From: Pyronema omphalodes
Taxonomy: Eukaryota > Ascomycota > Pezizomycetes > Pezizales > Pyronemataceae
Direction: 5' to 3'
DNA length: 64,000 bases
Assembly (NCBI GenBank): GCA_024516155.1
Contig: JAJJXM010000014.1
Coordinates: forward strand, 1-64,000
Part shown: piece after piece, positions 41,622-51,334 of the stretch
Layout: the number at the start of each line of letters is the position of its first letter
Position numbering within the stretch: the first letter of the stretch is position 1
Position numbers and translations under genes: made by a program
The notes under the pieces: generated by a model
Databases searched by the model: none
Seen by the model: the letters and a program-made list of their open reading frames with translations, nothing else
What the model was told of the DNA's origin: nothing

Positions 41622-43364
41622 GGGCGACCATCTCTGTGTCCTTGTCGCTGGGCTTTGTGGTGGCGGGGGCGGTTTGCTGTGAGGCTGCCCATGCTTCGCG
41701 AAGGATGCGGATTCGGGTTGGGCATTGTTTGCTGAACCCGGGGTGGTCGTGCGCATTGAGGCCTTCGTCTACACGGTTTTTACACTGATATCGGGTGTGT
41801 TCGCAGCTTTTACCTTTTTTCTGGGGGCATTCAGTGCATGTGTGGGCGTCCGGGGGTGGTCCTGGCCGCAGAGGGCGCATACTGGTCCTCGATCTCCTGT
41901 GCAGTTGGAGTGGTGGTGGCCGAAGAGCAGGCACCGCCGACACTGGTCAGTCTTTCTCGCGGAGTGGAATTCGGTGATTCTTCGGGGTTCAAAGAGTACC
42001 ATGACCTTTCTGTGCTTCAGAAGTGCCAGCTCTTCGGGTGTTTTCACCGCGATTACCACACTCCATGCGCTCTTACCTGCACGTTTCTCCGGACTGGTCA
42101 TGTAGCGGGGAGGTTGCATCAGGGTCACAGGGCTGTTGTTGCGTTCGATTTCTTCCTGGAGGAGGCGCATGCCCTCAGGGGTGTCTGGGTATAGGTCTGT
42201 GGGGATGCCGTGAACTGCGAGTTTGTACCAATGTTCGTTCAGGCGGGGTTCGGATAGGGAGGTGTGGACTGTCTGCGTGGCTGTCTGTATCGTGACTAAG
42301 TTCTCTATCAGCTCTGCCTCAGTTGTGTTGTCCGACATGGTTAGCATAAGGTTCCCGTTCGAGGTTTGTCTTATCGTAGCTACCCCCATGTGGGGTGGAG
42401 CCCGGGACTTAGCCAACGCGGTGTTGATGGCGATTCCTACGTTAACCCTGGTGTTCACGTTGAGGTCAGAGGGGTTGGTGCACGGTACGATGATGGACTG
42501 GGGGCGCGGTCGGGTTGGTCGTTGGGTTGGGCGTGTAGTCGGGGTTCGTCGAGGGGCGTGGTCGGAGGAGAGGAGGTCGCCTGCTGCGTTTCCGCTGGTC
42601 CATGGTGCTGCTGGTTTGCTCGTTGCTGGTGGGTTCTGACGACGGGGGGTGGTGGTGGACGGTAGGGGGATGTCATGGTGTCGGAGGGTGGCTTCCAGCA
42701 TTTGGCAGCGCTCCTTGAACTGCTGGAGTTCGTCGGGAGGTTGCGGGGCAGTGGTTGTCGGTCCGGGGTGGGGTTGTTGCTGGGGTTGTTGCAGTGAAAG
42801 TTGGTTGGGTTTGGTGATTTTGTCGATTCGTCTGTTGAGAGTGTCGATGGATTGTACTATAGGGCGAAGGGCGTCGTTGGTGGTTTTCGAGATCATGGTG
42901 GCGATGGTGGCGAGGAATTCGTCGCTTGGCTGGAGTGTTGATTGGTATTCCTCTTCGTCGTCAAGGTCGGTGTCGGAGTCGATGTCAATGGGGTCTGGTA
43001 GGGTGGGGGTATCGTCGAGGTTGCGTATATCGGGGTTGTTATCGAGGTGAGCAATGGCGGCGCGTTTCATGTCCCCGGCAGTGTGTCGGAGGATGTGGAT
43101 GTCGGATTTGGAGACTCTGCTGAGGCGGGCGGTGTTGCAGGTGGAAGAGGAGGTAGTCTTTCTGCGGGAGGGGGCGATGGTGGAGGATGTGCCTGCATGA
43201 GGGGCGTCTGCGCGGGCGAGGGAGTCGGTGGACATCGCAGAGGTGGGGTCGATGGTTATGATTTGGTGTCTTGGGGTTGTCGGGATTTGGGAGGCAGGGC
43301 TGCAGGTGTTAACTGGTACCTGCATAAGCGAGGGGTTCGGCGGGAGGGGCGAATGAGCGTCCAT
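41614..43364 (-). pseudogene. D1 ORF1 (gag-like, zinc knuckle), one frameshift
   Basis: ATG 43364 (MDAHSPLPPNPSLMQVP). It has an acidic DIDSDTDLDDEEEYQ stretch near residue 130, a helical ISKTTNDALRPIVQSIDTLN segment, WYKLAVHGIP, and CX2CX4HX4C (CRRCLLFGHHHSNC), followed by CALCGQDHP. A run of five C (complement 41852-41856) where six are expected shifts the frame after CGQDHP. The C-terminal part (TCTECPQKKGKSCEHTRYQC up to DTEMVAHV) continues in the next frame to the stop at 41614. The full protein would be about 583 aa. A single homopolymer indel is the only lesion. Confidence 0.9.
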
Positions 43365-43796
43365 TGCTAAATCGGGATCTCCGTAAGCGAAGGCTACGGG
43401 TCACGTGAGAGGCTCTGGTTAAGCGAGAGAAAATTTTCGCGAAGAGAGGGGGTCCGAAAAGGGGGAAAATTTTGGGGTCCACCACAACCAGTGCTGCTGG
43501 TGAAAGGGGAATTTGGGGAGGGGGGGAATTCGGTATGCCGAGAGCGAATATGGGGTTTGTATGATGATCGGAGGGCGGGTGGTGGGGCGGCGTTGATGGA
43601 AAGGCCCGTTGACCGGTCCGGAGGTCCCAGAATCGCGTTTTTCCGCTGAAACTCAACGGTAAATGGGAATTCGGGCCTGGAAATCAGGATTCGGGGTAAA
43701 CTGAGTGCGATAATGCGATTTCCGTCGGCAGAGCCGGGAAATTTGAGGTTGTTGTCGAAAATGCAGGGGGGGGGTCAGCGGTTGCTGTGTGGTGTG
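43365..43796 (-). promoter_or_regulatory. D1 5' UTR with conserved 5' terminus
   Basis: The first 40 nt repeat the shared terminus (CACACAGCAACC, C-run, TGCATTTTCGACAAC). The region around 43620-43660 (complement of ACCGTTGAGTTTCAGCGG) resembles the C 5' UTR, while the rest is D-specific. Promoter function is assumed from LINE biology only. Confidence 0.55.
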
Positions 43797-44368
43797 CGGA
43801 CACCTTATGCTAACCATGTAGGAGAGTACCACCGAGAAAGAGCTCACCGAAAACCTAGCAACGATACAGACCGCCACGAAGACAATCCACTCCTCCTTGT
43901 CCGAACCGCACCTGCACGAACACTAATACAAACTTGCCGTTCACGGCGTCCCCACCAACATATACCCGGACACCCCTGAGGGTATGTGCCTCCACCAGAA
44001 CCAGATCGAAAGAAACAACAACCCGGTACACCTCACGCAACCCCCCCACTACATGACCAGCGCACAGAAACGCGAAGGGAAGAGTGCATCAAGCGTAGTT
44101 ATCACAGTGAGAACAACCGAAGAGCTGGCACCCCTAAAACCATGAAAGGTCCTGATACTCTTGGCATCCCGCAGAGACACCGACTTCCACTCCGCGAGAA
44201 AGACCGACCAGTGTCGGCGGTGCCTGTTATTCGGCCATCACCACTTGACCTGCACTGAAGAACAAGCACCCGCATGCGCCCTCTGCAGCCAGAATCACTC
44301 CACCGATGGCCACACCCGCCCTGAGTGCACGCAAAGGAAAGGTAAGCGCTGCGAACATGCTGAGTACA

Positions 44369-44381
44369 GGTGCAAGAACTG
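44369..44381. repeat. Target-site duplication of B5 (13 bp)
   Basis: GGTGCAAGAACTG at 44369-44381 recurs at 46392-46404, joining the two halves of D2 ORF1. Confidence 0.92.
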
Positions 44382-44717
44382 TTTGTTTGTTTGTTTGTTC
44401 TCTCATTACTTGTTTGCAACCCGAAGGTTATGACAAGGGACAGATAAATACAAAAGAGAAGAAGAAAGAAATGTAAAAGCAAAAACCCAGTCTCCACCTC
44501 TACCAGTCTCCTCCTCTTGATCGTTGTGGTTGTGGGGTCTGTCCCCACTGTTACTACGGGGGTTTCTTGTCCAAGCGCGTCTGATGTTCCAAGTGCCCTG
44601 CTTGCACAGAGGCCGCCTCGCCGGGCTCCTCCCTTTCCTCCTCCCTTCCCCTTCCCATGTTTAGCCATTTTTCCGCCTTTATTTCCTCCACAAAGCAAAA
44701 ACAAAACCAAAGCAAAG

Positions 44718-46172
44718 TTAAACAGCCGCCGGGCCACCCGTGCCCCCACTTTCCTCTCCTCTCTCCCCTCCTCCGCCGGTGTCTCCTGACTCTTTGCCCT
44801 TCGAGACACCCGGGCCCGCCCTGCCCCTCTTCTCCTCCCCTCTCTCCCCTTCTCCTTCCTTCTTCCTCAGCCTTCTTGCTGCTCCCCCTCGCCACTCTCC
44901 CCTTCTTGTCGGTGGTGTTGTTAGTCCAAGATTGCCATTCCCAAGCACAATCTGGACGTTGATGCCTCCGCTCTTGACTACTTCTGCCCAAGTCTTCTTT
45001 GCAGAGGAGGTTGTCGTTCTGGGTTGGTGGGTATTCTTTCCCCCGCCACCATTCTTTGTTGTAGGGGTCTTGCTGTGTGGCGCTGCCGTAGGTGTCGTCT
45101 CCTTCGCTTTCTGCTTGTTCCTCTGTGTAGCCTTCGCCTCCACAGTCTTCCATCCGGTCGTCTCAGCAGGGGCAGTGCTTGGGGCGTCGGGTAGAGGTGT
45201 GTCCTGAGCAGATGAACTGTCAGGGTGAGGTTCCGGTGTCGCTTCGGTCGACGTGATCGCGAGGAGAGGTAGGGGGGATATAGGCTTGAGGGCATCAAGC
45301 TTGTCCTGGGCGGCGGTAGTCGCATGTTTCGAGTGCATCAGGCTTCGCACCGGTGATGCCGCTCTCGGTTTGTGGTTCACCGGTCTTCTGTTTGTCGGTG
45401 AGGTGGGTTCGGGGTTCTGGTCACTTCCCCTTCGCTTTCTCTTGCCAGGAGGGTTGCGAACAGCGTCCAGGACATCCTGAATGTCATGTTGGACGACGGA
45501 CAGTTGCATAGTCATCTCTTCCATCGCTGAGGAAGAGGCCGTAAGGTTCGGTGAGGGGGGCGCCGAAATGACTTGTTGCTGTTCGTCGATTTTCTTCGTC
45601 AGGGCGTCCACAGCAGCCTTGAGAGCTGCTGTTTCTTTCTGTGTAGAGTTGTATGGTGCGCGCAGCTTCGTGTTTTCGTCCAGCAGAATGCTGAATTTCG
45701 ACATCATGACGTCGAATCTGTGGCGCATCTCATCGCTGTTGTTGCGTATGGTGTCATCGAGGGTATGGAAGCGTCGCTGTGTGTCCCGGTGGGTCTGTTG
45801 TATCCCCAGGAAGCTTGCTCCTGTGAACAGCGGTTCATTTTCACAGAACAGGGCGCTCAAGCTGCTATCGTTGTCGTCTTTTTCGATAGCGTCTCGCATA
45901 GCAAAGACCAGATCGCGGCGAGATTCCCTGAATCGGTTGTGCTCAGGTGTCGCTTGCTGCTGGTGTGTTGAAGCCGAAGGAACCGGTGATCCTGCCAAGA
46001 CCACGCTCTGGAAGGGCTTTCCAGCGAAGTTTCCATCAACTTCATCAACTTTTCCATCTCTTCCGTCAAAAGTAGGAGTAGATCCATCATGAGGAAGGTC
46101 GGCTAGAACATTGTACGCGTTTTCGGACCGTTTCGATCGTTGGGCGTTGTTCTGTCGTTGTTTTGGCGACAT
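44718..46172 (-). CDS. B5 gag-like protein (484 aa), intact
   Basis: ATG 46172 (MSPKQRQNNAQRSKRSE). A 17-codon extension upstream lacks an ATG. There are 484 open codons to the stop at 44718-44720. The N-terminus is basic, then LADLPHDGS and a Gln/Ser-rich stretch. A heptad region is at about 110-200 (TQRRFHTLDDTIRNNSDEM, KETAALKAAVDALTKKIDE). MEEMTMQLSVVQHDIQDVL is near 216, KRKRRG near 245 and KTWAEVVKSGGINVQIVLG near 390. The last 60 residues are Lys/Glu/Gly/Arg-rich. There is no CCHC knuckle, RRM-like WYKLAVHGIP block or enzyme motif, so it differs from ORF1 of A, C, D and E. It is likely an RNA-binding or self-assembling protein of the element, and the basic block may direct it to the nucleus. 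Both are inferences. Confidence 0.93.
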   Translation of the reverse strand: MSPKQRQNNAQRSKRSENAYNVLADLPHDGSTPTFDGRDGKVDEVDGNFAGKPFQSVVLAGSPVPSASTHQQQATPEHNRFRESRRDLVFAMRDAIEKDDNDSSLSALFCENEPLFTGASFLGIQQTHRDTQRRFHTLDDTIRNNSDEMRHRFDVMMSKFSILLDENTKLRAPYNSTQKETAALKAAVDALTKKIDEQQQVISAPPSPNLTASSSAMEEMTMQLSVVQHDIQDVLDAVRNPPGKRKRRGSDQNPEPTSPTNRRPVNHKPRAASPVRSLMHSKHATTAAQDKLDALKPISPLPLLAITSTEATPEPHPDSSSAQDTPLPDAPSTAPAETTGWKTVEAKATQRNKQKAKETTPTAAPHSKTPTTKNGGGGKNTHQPRTTTSSAKKTWAEVVKSGGINVQIVLGNGNLGLTTPPTRRGEWRGGAARRLRKKEGEGERGEEKRGRAGPGVSKGKESGDTGGGGERGEESGGTGGPAAV

Positions 46173-46370
46173 TTCGTGAGGTGGGGTAAGCCAAAACTCG
46201 TGAAAACTCTGATTTTGCGACAAAAGTCAACAAAAACAACGTAAAATTCCCTGAAAATTCAGAGAATAACGTAACAGAGTGCTGCGAATCCGAATCCGAT
46301 GAGATAACCGGGGGTTTCGGTGCTCGTTGTTGAGAATGCAGGGGGGGGGGTCGCCGTTGCCGTGTGGTGT
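46173..46370 (-). promoter_or_regulatory. B5 5' UTR with conserved 5' terminus
   Basis: 198 nt. The terminus is CACCACACGGCAACGG, then a C-run of 10 (complement 46341-46350), TGCATTCTC and ACAAC. The remainder (GGATTCGGATTCGCAGCAC and on) is shared by all B copies. It would have to contain the promoter if the element is transcribed on its own. No pol III A or B box is apparent. Confidence 0.6.
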
Positions 46371-46556
46371 GTACCAGAATTGAGTTGGGATGGTGCAAGA
46401 ACTGTGTCAGCGAGGGCCTGAGCGAATCCGATCACCCCGGATCCAGCAAAGATTGCCCCACCAGAGTCCGCATCCTTCGCAAAGCTTGGGCAGCTTGTCA
46501 GCAAACCGCTCCGACCACCACAAACCCCCGCGGCAAGGACACCGAGATGGCTGTCC

Positions 46557-46936
46557 ATGTATAATTACAACCCATTGGCATCAACCATCTGGATCATCAC
46601 CCACAACATGAATTGCCGAAAGACGGCACTGGACGCGCTCCTGAACAGCGTTTGTGACTTGACTGACTCATACTACCACAAGAAATAAACCTCACTGACC
46701 CAACCTACGCCATCACCCACCCCCCCTTCACGCAGGTATTACCACGACGAGGAGGAAGGGAAACCAACAGAACAGCAGCCTACGTAACCAAAACCCACCC
46801 ATTCCTCCGGGTCTCCCAGCGTACCGACGTCTGCCCTGACCCCGATCTGCAAGTCCTTGAGGTGGGCAGAGATCTCATCCTCGCATTCTTTCCAATAAAC
46901 ATCTACAATAAACGCCACGCCCACACCCAAGTACAT
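46557..46936 (+). pseudogene. D2 ORF2 remnant (endonuclease N-terminus)
   Basis: ATG 46557 (MYNYNPLASTIWIITHN) reads about 40 residues of the endonuclease, then a frameshift and stops. Later blocks (TNRTAAYVTKT near 46780, QVLEVGRDLI near 46850, INIYNKRHAH near 46900) survive in another frame. B6 truncates it. Confidence 0.82.
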
Positions 46937-47129
46937 ACACGGCAACGGCGACCCCCCCCCCTGCATTCTCAACAACGAGCACCGACACCCCCGGTTTTCT
47001 CATCGGATTCGGATTCGCAGCACTCTATTACGTTATTCTCTGAATTTTCAGGGAATTCTACGTTGTTTTTGTTGACTTTTGTAGCAAAATCAGAGTTTTC
47101 ACGAGTTTTGGCTTACCCCACCTCACGAA

Positions 47130-48584
47130 ATGTCGCCAAAACAATGACAGAACAACGCCCGACGATCGAAACGGTCCGAAAACGCGTACAATGTTCTAGC
47201 CGACCTTCCTCATGATGGATCTACTCCTACCCTGGAGGGAAGAGATGGAAAAGTTGATGAAGTTGATGGAAACTTCGCTGGAAAGCCCTTCCAGAGCGTG
47301 GTCTTGGCACGATCACCAGTTCCTTCCGCTTCAACATCGCAGCAACAGGCGACAACTGAACACAGCCGGTTTAGTAACTACCGTCGCATAATGGTATCTG
47401 CAGTTAATGAGGCAGTCGCAGTTGACGACAACTATGCCACCCTAGATCAACTGTTTATAGACAACTACGCTGAATTCACTGGAGCCAGCTTCCTGGGGAT
47501 ACAACAGATCCACCAGGACACACAGCGTCGCTTCAATACCCTCGATGACACCATACGCAACAACAGCGATGAGATGCGCCACAGATTCGACGTCATGATG
47601 ACGAAATTCAACATTCTGACCGGCGAAAACACGAAGCTGCGCGCGGCATACGACTCTACACAGGCAGAAACAGCAGCTCTCAAGGCTGCTGTGGACGCCC
47701 TGACGAAGAAAATCAACGAACAGCAACAAGTCATTTCGGCGCCCCCCTCACCGAACCTCACGGCCTCTTCCTCAGCGATGGAAGAGATGACTATGCAACT
47801 GTCCGTCGTCCAACATGACATTCAGGATGTCCTGGACGCTGTTCGCAACCCTCCTGGCAAGAGAAAGCGAAGGGGAAGCGACCAGAACACCGAACCCACC
47901 TCACCGACAAACAGAAGACCGGTGAACCACAAACCGAGAGCGGCATCACCGGTGCGAAGCCTGATGCACTCGAAACATGCGACTACCGCCGCCCAGGACA
48001 AGCTTGATGCCCTCAAGCCTATGTCCCCCCTACCTCTCCTCGCGATCACGTCGACCGAAGCGACACCGGAACCTCACCCTGACAGTCCATCTGCTCAGGA
48101 CACACCTCTACCCGACGCCCCAAGCACTGCCCCTGCTGAGACCGACGGATGGAAGACTGTGGAGGCAAAGGCTACACAGAGGAAGAAGCAGAAAGCGAAG
48201 GAGACGACACCTACGGCAGCGACACCCAGCAAGACCCCTACAACAAAGAATGGTGGCCGGGGAAAGAATACCCACCAACGCAGAACGACAACCTCCTCTG
48301 CAAAGAAGACTTGGGCAGAAGTCGTCAAGAGCGGAGGCATCAACGTCCAGATTGTGCTTGGGAATGGCAATCTTGGACTGACAACACCACCGACAAGAAG
48401 GGGAGAGAGGCGAGGGGGAGCAGTGAGAAGGCTGAGGAAGAAGGAAGGAGAAGGGGAGAGAGGGGAGGAGAAGAGGGGCAGGGCTGGCCCGGGTGTCTCA
48501 AAGGGCAAAGAGCCAGGAGACACCAGCGGAGGAGTTGAGAGAGGAGAGGAGAGTGGGGGCACGGGTGGCCCGGCGGCTGTTTAA
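47130..48584 (+). pseudogene. B6 gag-like ORF with nonsense at codon 6
   Basis: ATG 47130 (MSPKQ), then TGA at 47145-47147 in place of CGA. The remaining 478 codons are open to the TAA at 48582-48584. Total length is 485 codons, exactly as in B5. B3 has the same stop plus shared substitutions (for example LEGRDGK and SNYRRIMVSA), so the two are sister copies. A downstream ATG (MVSAVNEAVAVDD, residue 88) could start a shorter product. Other landmarks are unchanged. Confidence 0.9.
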
Positions 48585-48589
48585 CTTTG
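48578..48589. repeat. Target-site duplication of A3 (12 bp)
   Basis: TGTTTAACTTTG at 48578-48589 recurs at 62531-62542. Joining the copies restores the B6 sequence TTTAACTTTGCTTTGG, as in other B elements. Confidence 0.9.
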
Positions 48590-49372
48590 TTATTTATTTA
48601 TTTATTTATTAACTCATACACGCATCCAACCGTAAGGTTATGGCGGAATCTACAGTAAATACAAAGTTAAGAAACCCGGGTGTCAGGCCAGGCTCTCGCT
48701 GGGTATGCCCCAGAGCTTGTCGTTAGGGTGTGGGGTTGTAGACCCCCAAGTCTTGGGGTGCTTTTGTTCGTCAAGCGTCGTCTGTTCCAGGAGCCCTGTA
48801 CGCTCGGAGGCCACCTCGCCGGGTCGTTCCCCCATTTCCTCCACCCTTCCCCTCCCTTTTTTAACCGTTTTTCCACCTTTATTTCCTCCACAAAGCAAAA
48901 ACAAACAAGCAAAAAGAAAAGAAAAGAAGATATAACTCCCCCGGGTCAACGCCCCCCCATCGCACCTCTCTCCCCTGTGCCACTACCCTACTCTACGTCC
49001 CTCCCCTCGCCCTTCACCACGCTCCTCCCTCTCGGCTCGCCAGCCATCCATCGTCCCACTCCGTCCACTTCTCTCCGCGTCACCATCTCGTACTCGCCTC
49101 ATTCGTGCTCCTCCCGTCCGTCTCCTCCGCGTCTCTCCTCTCCCTCGACTCCTCGCCTCACTTTCATTCCCGTTTCAAAAAAAAAAAAAAAAAGAGAAAA
49201 CACAAGACTCCATTCTCCACAACAACCACGCCGCCGCTCTCCCAGTCTCCCGTCTCCACTCTCTCCTCGTCATCGTCCGCTTCCTCCATCTCCCCTCTCC
49301 CTCGTCTCTCTCTCCGCTCTCGCCTCCCGCTTCTCCCTTCCTCCGTCCTCCTCCTACTTCTTTTTATTATTA

Positions 49373-49393
49373 TTTTTTTTTTTTTTTTTTTTT
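49373..49393 (-). repeat. Internal poly(A) of A3 (21 A on its strand)
   Basis: The A-run overlaps the ORF2 stop codon, exactly as in A2. GA-rich sequence follows down to about 48970 and includes a second run (plus-strand A at 49177-49191). No gene is seen in 48620-49390. Confidence 0.85.
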
Positions 49394-50468
49394 AATTATT
49401 AGAGGTAACCGCGTGCTCGTCCGTCAGGTCCAGCAGCGTCCCCCAGTCTGTTGTCAGCGTAGCAGATGTGTCCTCCTCAGCGGGGAGTTTACTTAACCTT
49501 GCGTGAGCCCACTCCGCAGTCGCTATCTTGGTCTCTGAGATCATAGCGGACAGTGCTTTGGTTCCGGCGGTGGTATGTAAGATTGTCGGTAGTGTGAGGT
49601 GTCGTCGTCGTGGGATTTTCAGTGTACGTCGCAGTTCGGTCCGTTGGGAAGTGAAGTAGGGGCACGAGAGAATGAGATGTTTGGGGGATTGCGGAGGGTG
49701 AAGGGGGCATGAGCACAAGCGGGAGGGGTATTGGGCGGTGGGGGGATGAGCAAGGCAGTCCAAAAAATAACCGTGTCTGGTTCGCAATCCCAAGATTGCG
49801 GTTGATAGTTTGCGTGGTAGGGCCGTGTAGGCATGGTCGAGGCGTCGACGGTGTGGGGCGTCGTATGTTTTAAGTTTCGGCGCGGAGGAGTACCAGGTCG
49901 TCCAGTCTTGGATGTATTGATCGTGAATCTGTCGACGTATCCAGGACAGGGAGACCGGTAGCGAAGAGGGGGGAGTTAGGGTGGTTGCAGTTTTGGCGAG
50001 GAGGTCAGCTTGGTCATTCCCGGGTATATCGGTATGTCCTGGGACCCAATGTAAGGTGACGGATGTGTCTTTGGAACGGAGGGAGGAGGCGATGTCGTGT
50101 ATAGCGCGGGCGAGCTCTTGGCCCGGACCATATGTTGTACGGGAGGCGCGGAGGATGGCCGCCTGGTTGTCTGTAAAGACGTGTATCCGGCGGCGTCGGC
50201 GGTGGTTGTGGGAGATGATTTTGTGGCACATCTCGAGGCAGTCGTGAATTGCTCGTAGCTCGGCGTCGAACACTTCCGTGGTCGTGCCCATGGGGATGGA
50301 TTCGTTGACTTGACGGGGGAAACCTGAGGTGATGCAGTATCCGGCGCCTGTTTTTCCTTCGAGTTGGGAGCCGTCTGTATAGGCGATAATGTTGGTTTTG
50401 TCGTCACTCAGGTCGCGGATCAGCAAGGGGTGTTCGACGGCGGCTTCGGGTTTGGGGAGGGAGGATAT

Positions 50469-50482
50469 CTTTATTCGTAGGG
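50469..50482. repeat. Target-site duplication of C4 (14 bp)
   Basis: CTTTATTCGTAGGG at 50469-50482 recurs at 57395-57408, joining the two halves of A3 ORF2. Confidence 0.92.
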
Positions 50483-51196
50483 TTTGTTTGTTTGTTTGTT
50501 CTCTCATTACTTGTTTGCAACCCGAAGGTTATGACAAGGGACAGATAAATACAAAAGAGAAGAAGAAAGAAATGTCAAAGCAAAAACCCAGTCTCCACCT
50601 CTACCAGTCTCCTCCTCTTGATCGTTGTGGTTGTGGGGTCTGTCCCCACTGTTACTACGGGGGTTTCTTGTCCAAGCGCGTCTGATGTTCCAAGTGCCCT
50701 GCTTGCACAGAGGCCGCCTCGCCGGGCTCCTCCCTTTCCTCCTCCCTTCCCCTTCCCATGTTTAGCCATTTTACCGCCTTTGTTTCCTCCGCGTACAAAA
50801 GAAAAAGGTAACTCCCGCCGCCCTCCTCTGCCCCTTCCCCGTGCCCCTCTCTCTCCTTTCGCAACGCCTCGCACTCCTCCCGCCCTCCGAACGTAAGAAA
50901 AACATCGTCGCACCCAAACAAAGGAAAGTACAAAAGAAACTCGTCTGCCCTCTCTCGCCTGCCGTCCCCTTCATCTCCCTTCCTGTGCACCATTCCACCA
51001 TCCGTTCCCTTCTCACCCGCCGCACCATAAAACAACTCCAACCCGTAAGACAAACAATTGAAAGACAAAGAAAAGAAAACTCAAAACACCCGAACCCCAA
51101 GCAGACCCAAGCAACGACCCCAGCCCGATCCCGTCACCGCGTGCCCGTTCCCTTTCTCTCCGCCCATCCCTCTTCTACCTTCCCCTTTTGCTTGTC

Positions 51197-51199
<3 letters not shown>

Positions 51200-51239
<40 letters not shown>
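51200..51239 (-). repeat. Internal poly(A) of C4 (40 nt)
   Basis: Forty T on the plus strand, about 96 nt downstream of the C4 ORF2 stop and more than 700 nt upstream of the element's real 3' end. C3 has 17 A at the same place. Confidence 0.9.
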
Positions 51240-51244
<5 letters not shown>

Positions 51245-51334
51245 AAACAGAAATCCTAAGTAAGAAAGCACTGCAAAATCAGCGCGCGCGAAAGTTCCTA
51301 AGGTACTGCGGTCAGTGTAGTCAGCGGTAGGGGT

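Larger units (their letters stand above)
40485..43796 (-). mobile_element. LINE copy D1 (family D), 5' two thirds, interrupted at its 3' side
   Basis: The 5' end lies near 43795 (CACCACACAGCAACC on the minus strand, G-run at 43766-43774). It has a 5' UTR to 43365, ORF1 43364-41614, and ORF2 from 41621 to 40485, where the E2 tail begins. The rest of D1 is not in the window. It is related to C and E at roughly family level, with distinct ORF1 wording. Confidence 0.9.
44382..46391 (-). mobile_element. Gag-only element B5, complete, intact ORF, C-type tail
   Basis: The element proper is 44382-46370 (1989 bp). The 5' end at 46370 is followed by 21 nt of filler (46371-46391), and the 3' AAAC tail is at 44381-44397. 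The hairpin (44407-44434) has a perfect CTTGT/ACAAG outer stem and TTCG loop. The ORF is uninterrupted. With a clean duplication and no lesions, it is the best reference copy of family B. It contains no enzymatic domain. Confidence 0.95.
43803..46564 (+). pseudogene. D2 ORF1 remnant with zinc knuckle
   Basis: Translated pieces match the D1 ORF1 C-terminal half. TTEKELTENLATIQTATKT (43830s) is preceded by a TAG. YKLAVHGVPTN follows a stop replacing the Trp, then ERNNNPV and MTSAQKREGKSASSVVITV, then CRRCLLFGHHHLTC (44213-44254) and CALCSQNHSTDGHT. After B5 it resumes with CKNCVSEGLSESDHPG and ends DTEMAVHV with TAA at 46562-46564. The ORF2 start overlaps by 8 nt (ATGTATAA), as in D1. It is clearly nonfunctional. 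Confidence 0.85.
43797..46936 (+). mobile_element. LINE copy D2 (family D-like), strongly decayed, split by B5
   Basis: This is the oldest-looking copy. It begins inside ORF1 next to the D1 5' end, continues to 44381, is interrupted by B5, then resumes at 46392 and ends at the B6 5' end (46936). Many stops and indels are present, in contrast to every other copy in the window. Confidence 0.82.

Noticed and set aside
46341..46370. HDV-like self-cleaving ribozyme at the element 5' ends
   Set aside because: I could not fit the nested double pseudoknot with its catalytic core to the first 80 nt. The C-run is not paired with a clear G-run nearby. A covariance-model search would settle it.
44382..46370. 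B elements as SINEs
   Set aside because: They are 2 kb with a long ORF and no recognisable pol III A and B boxes. The shared LINE tail is SINE-like, but the rest is not.
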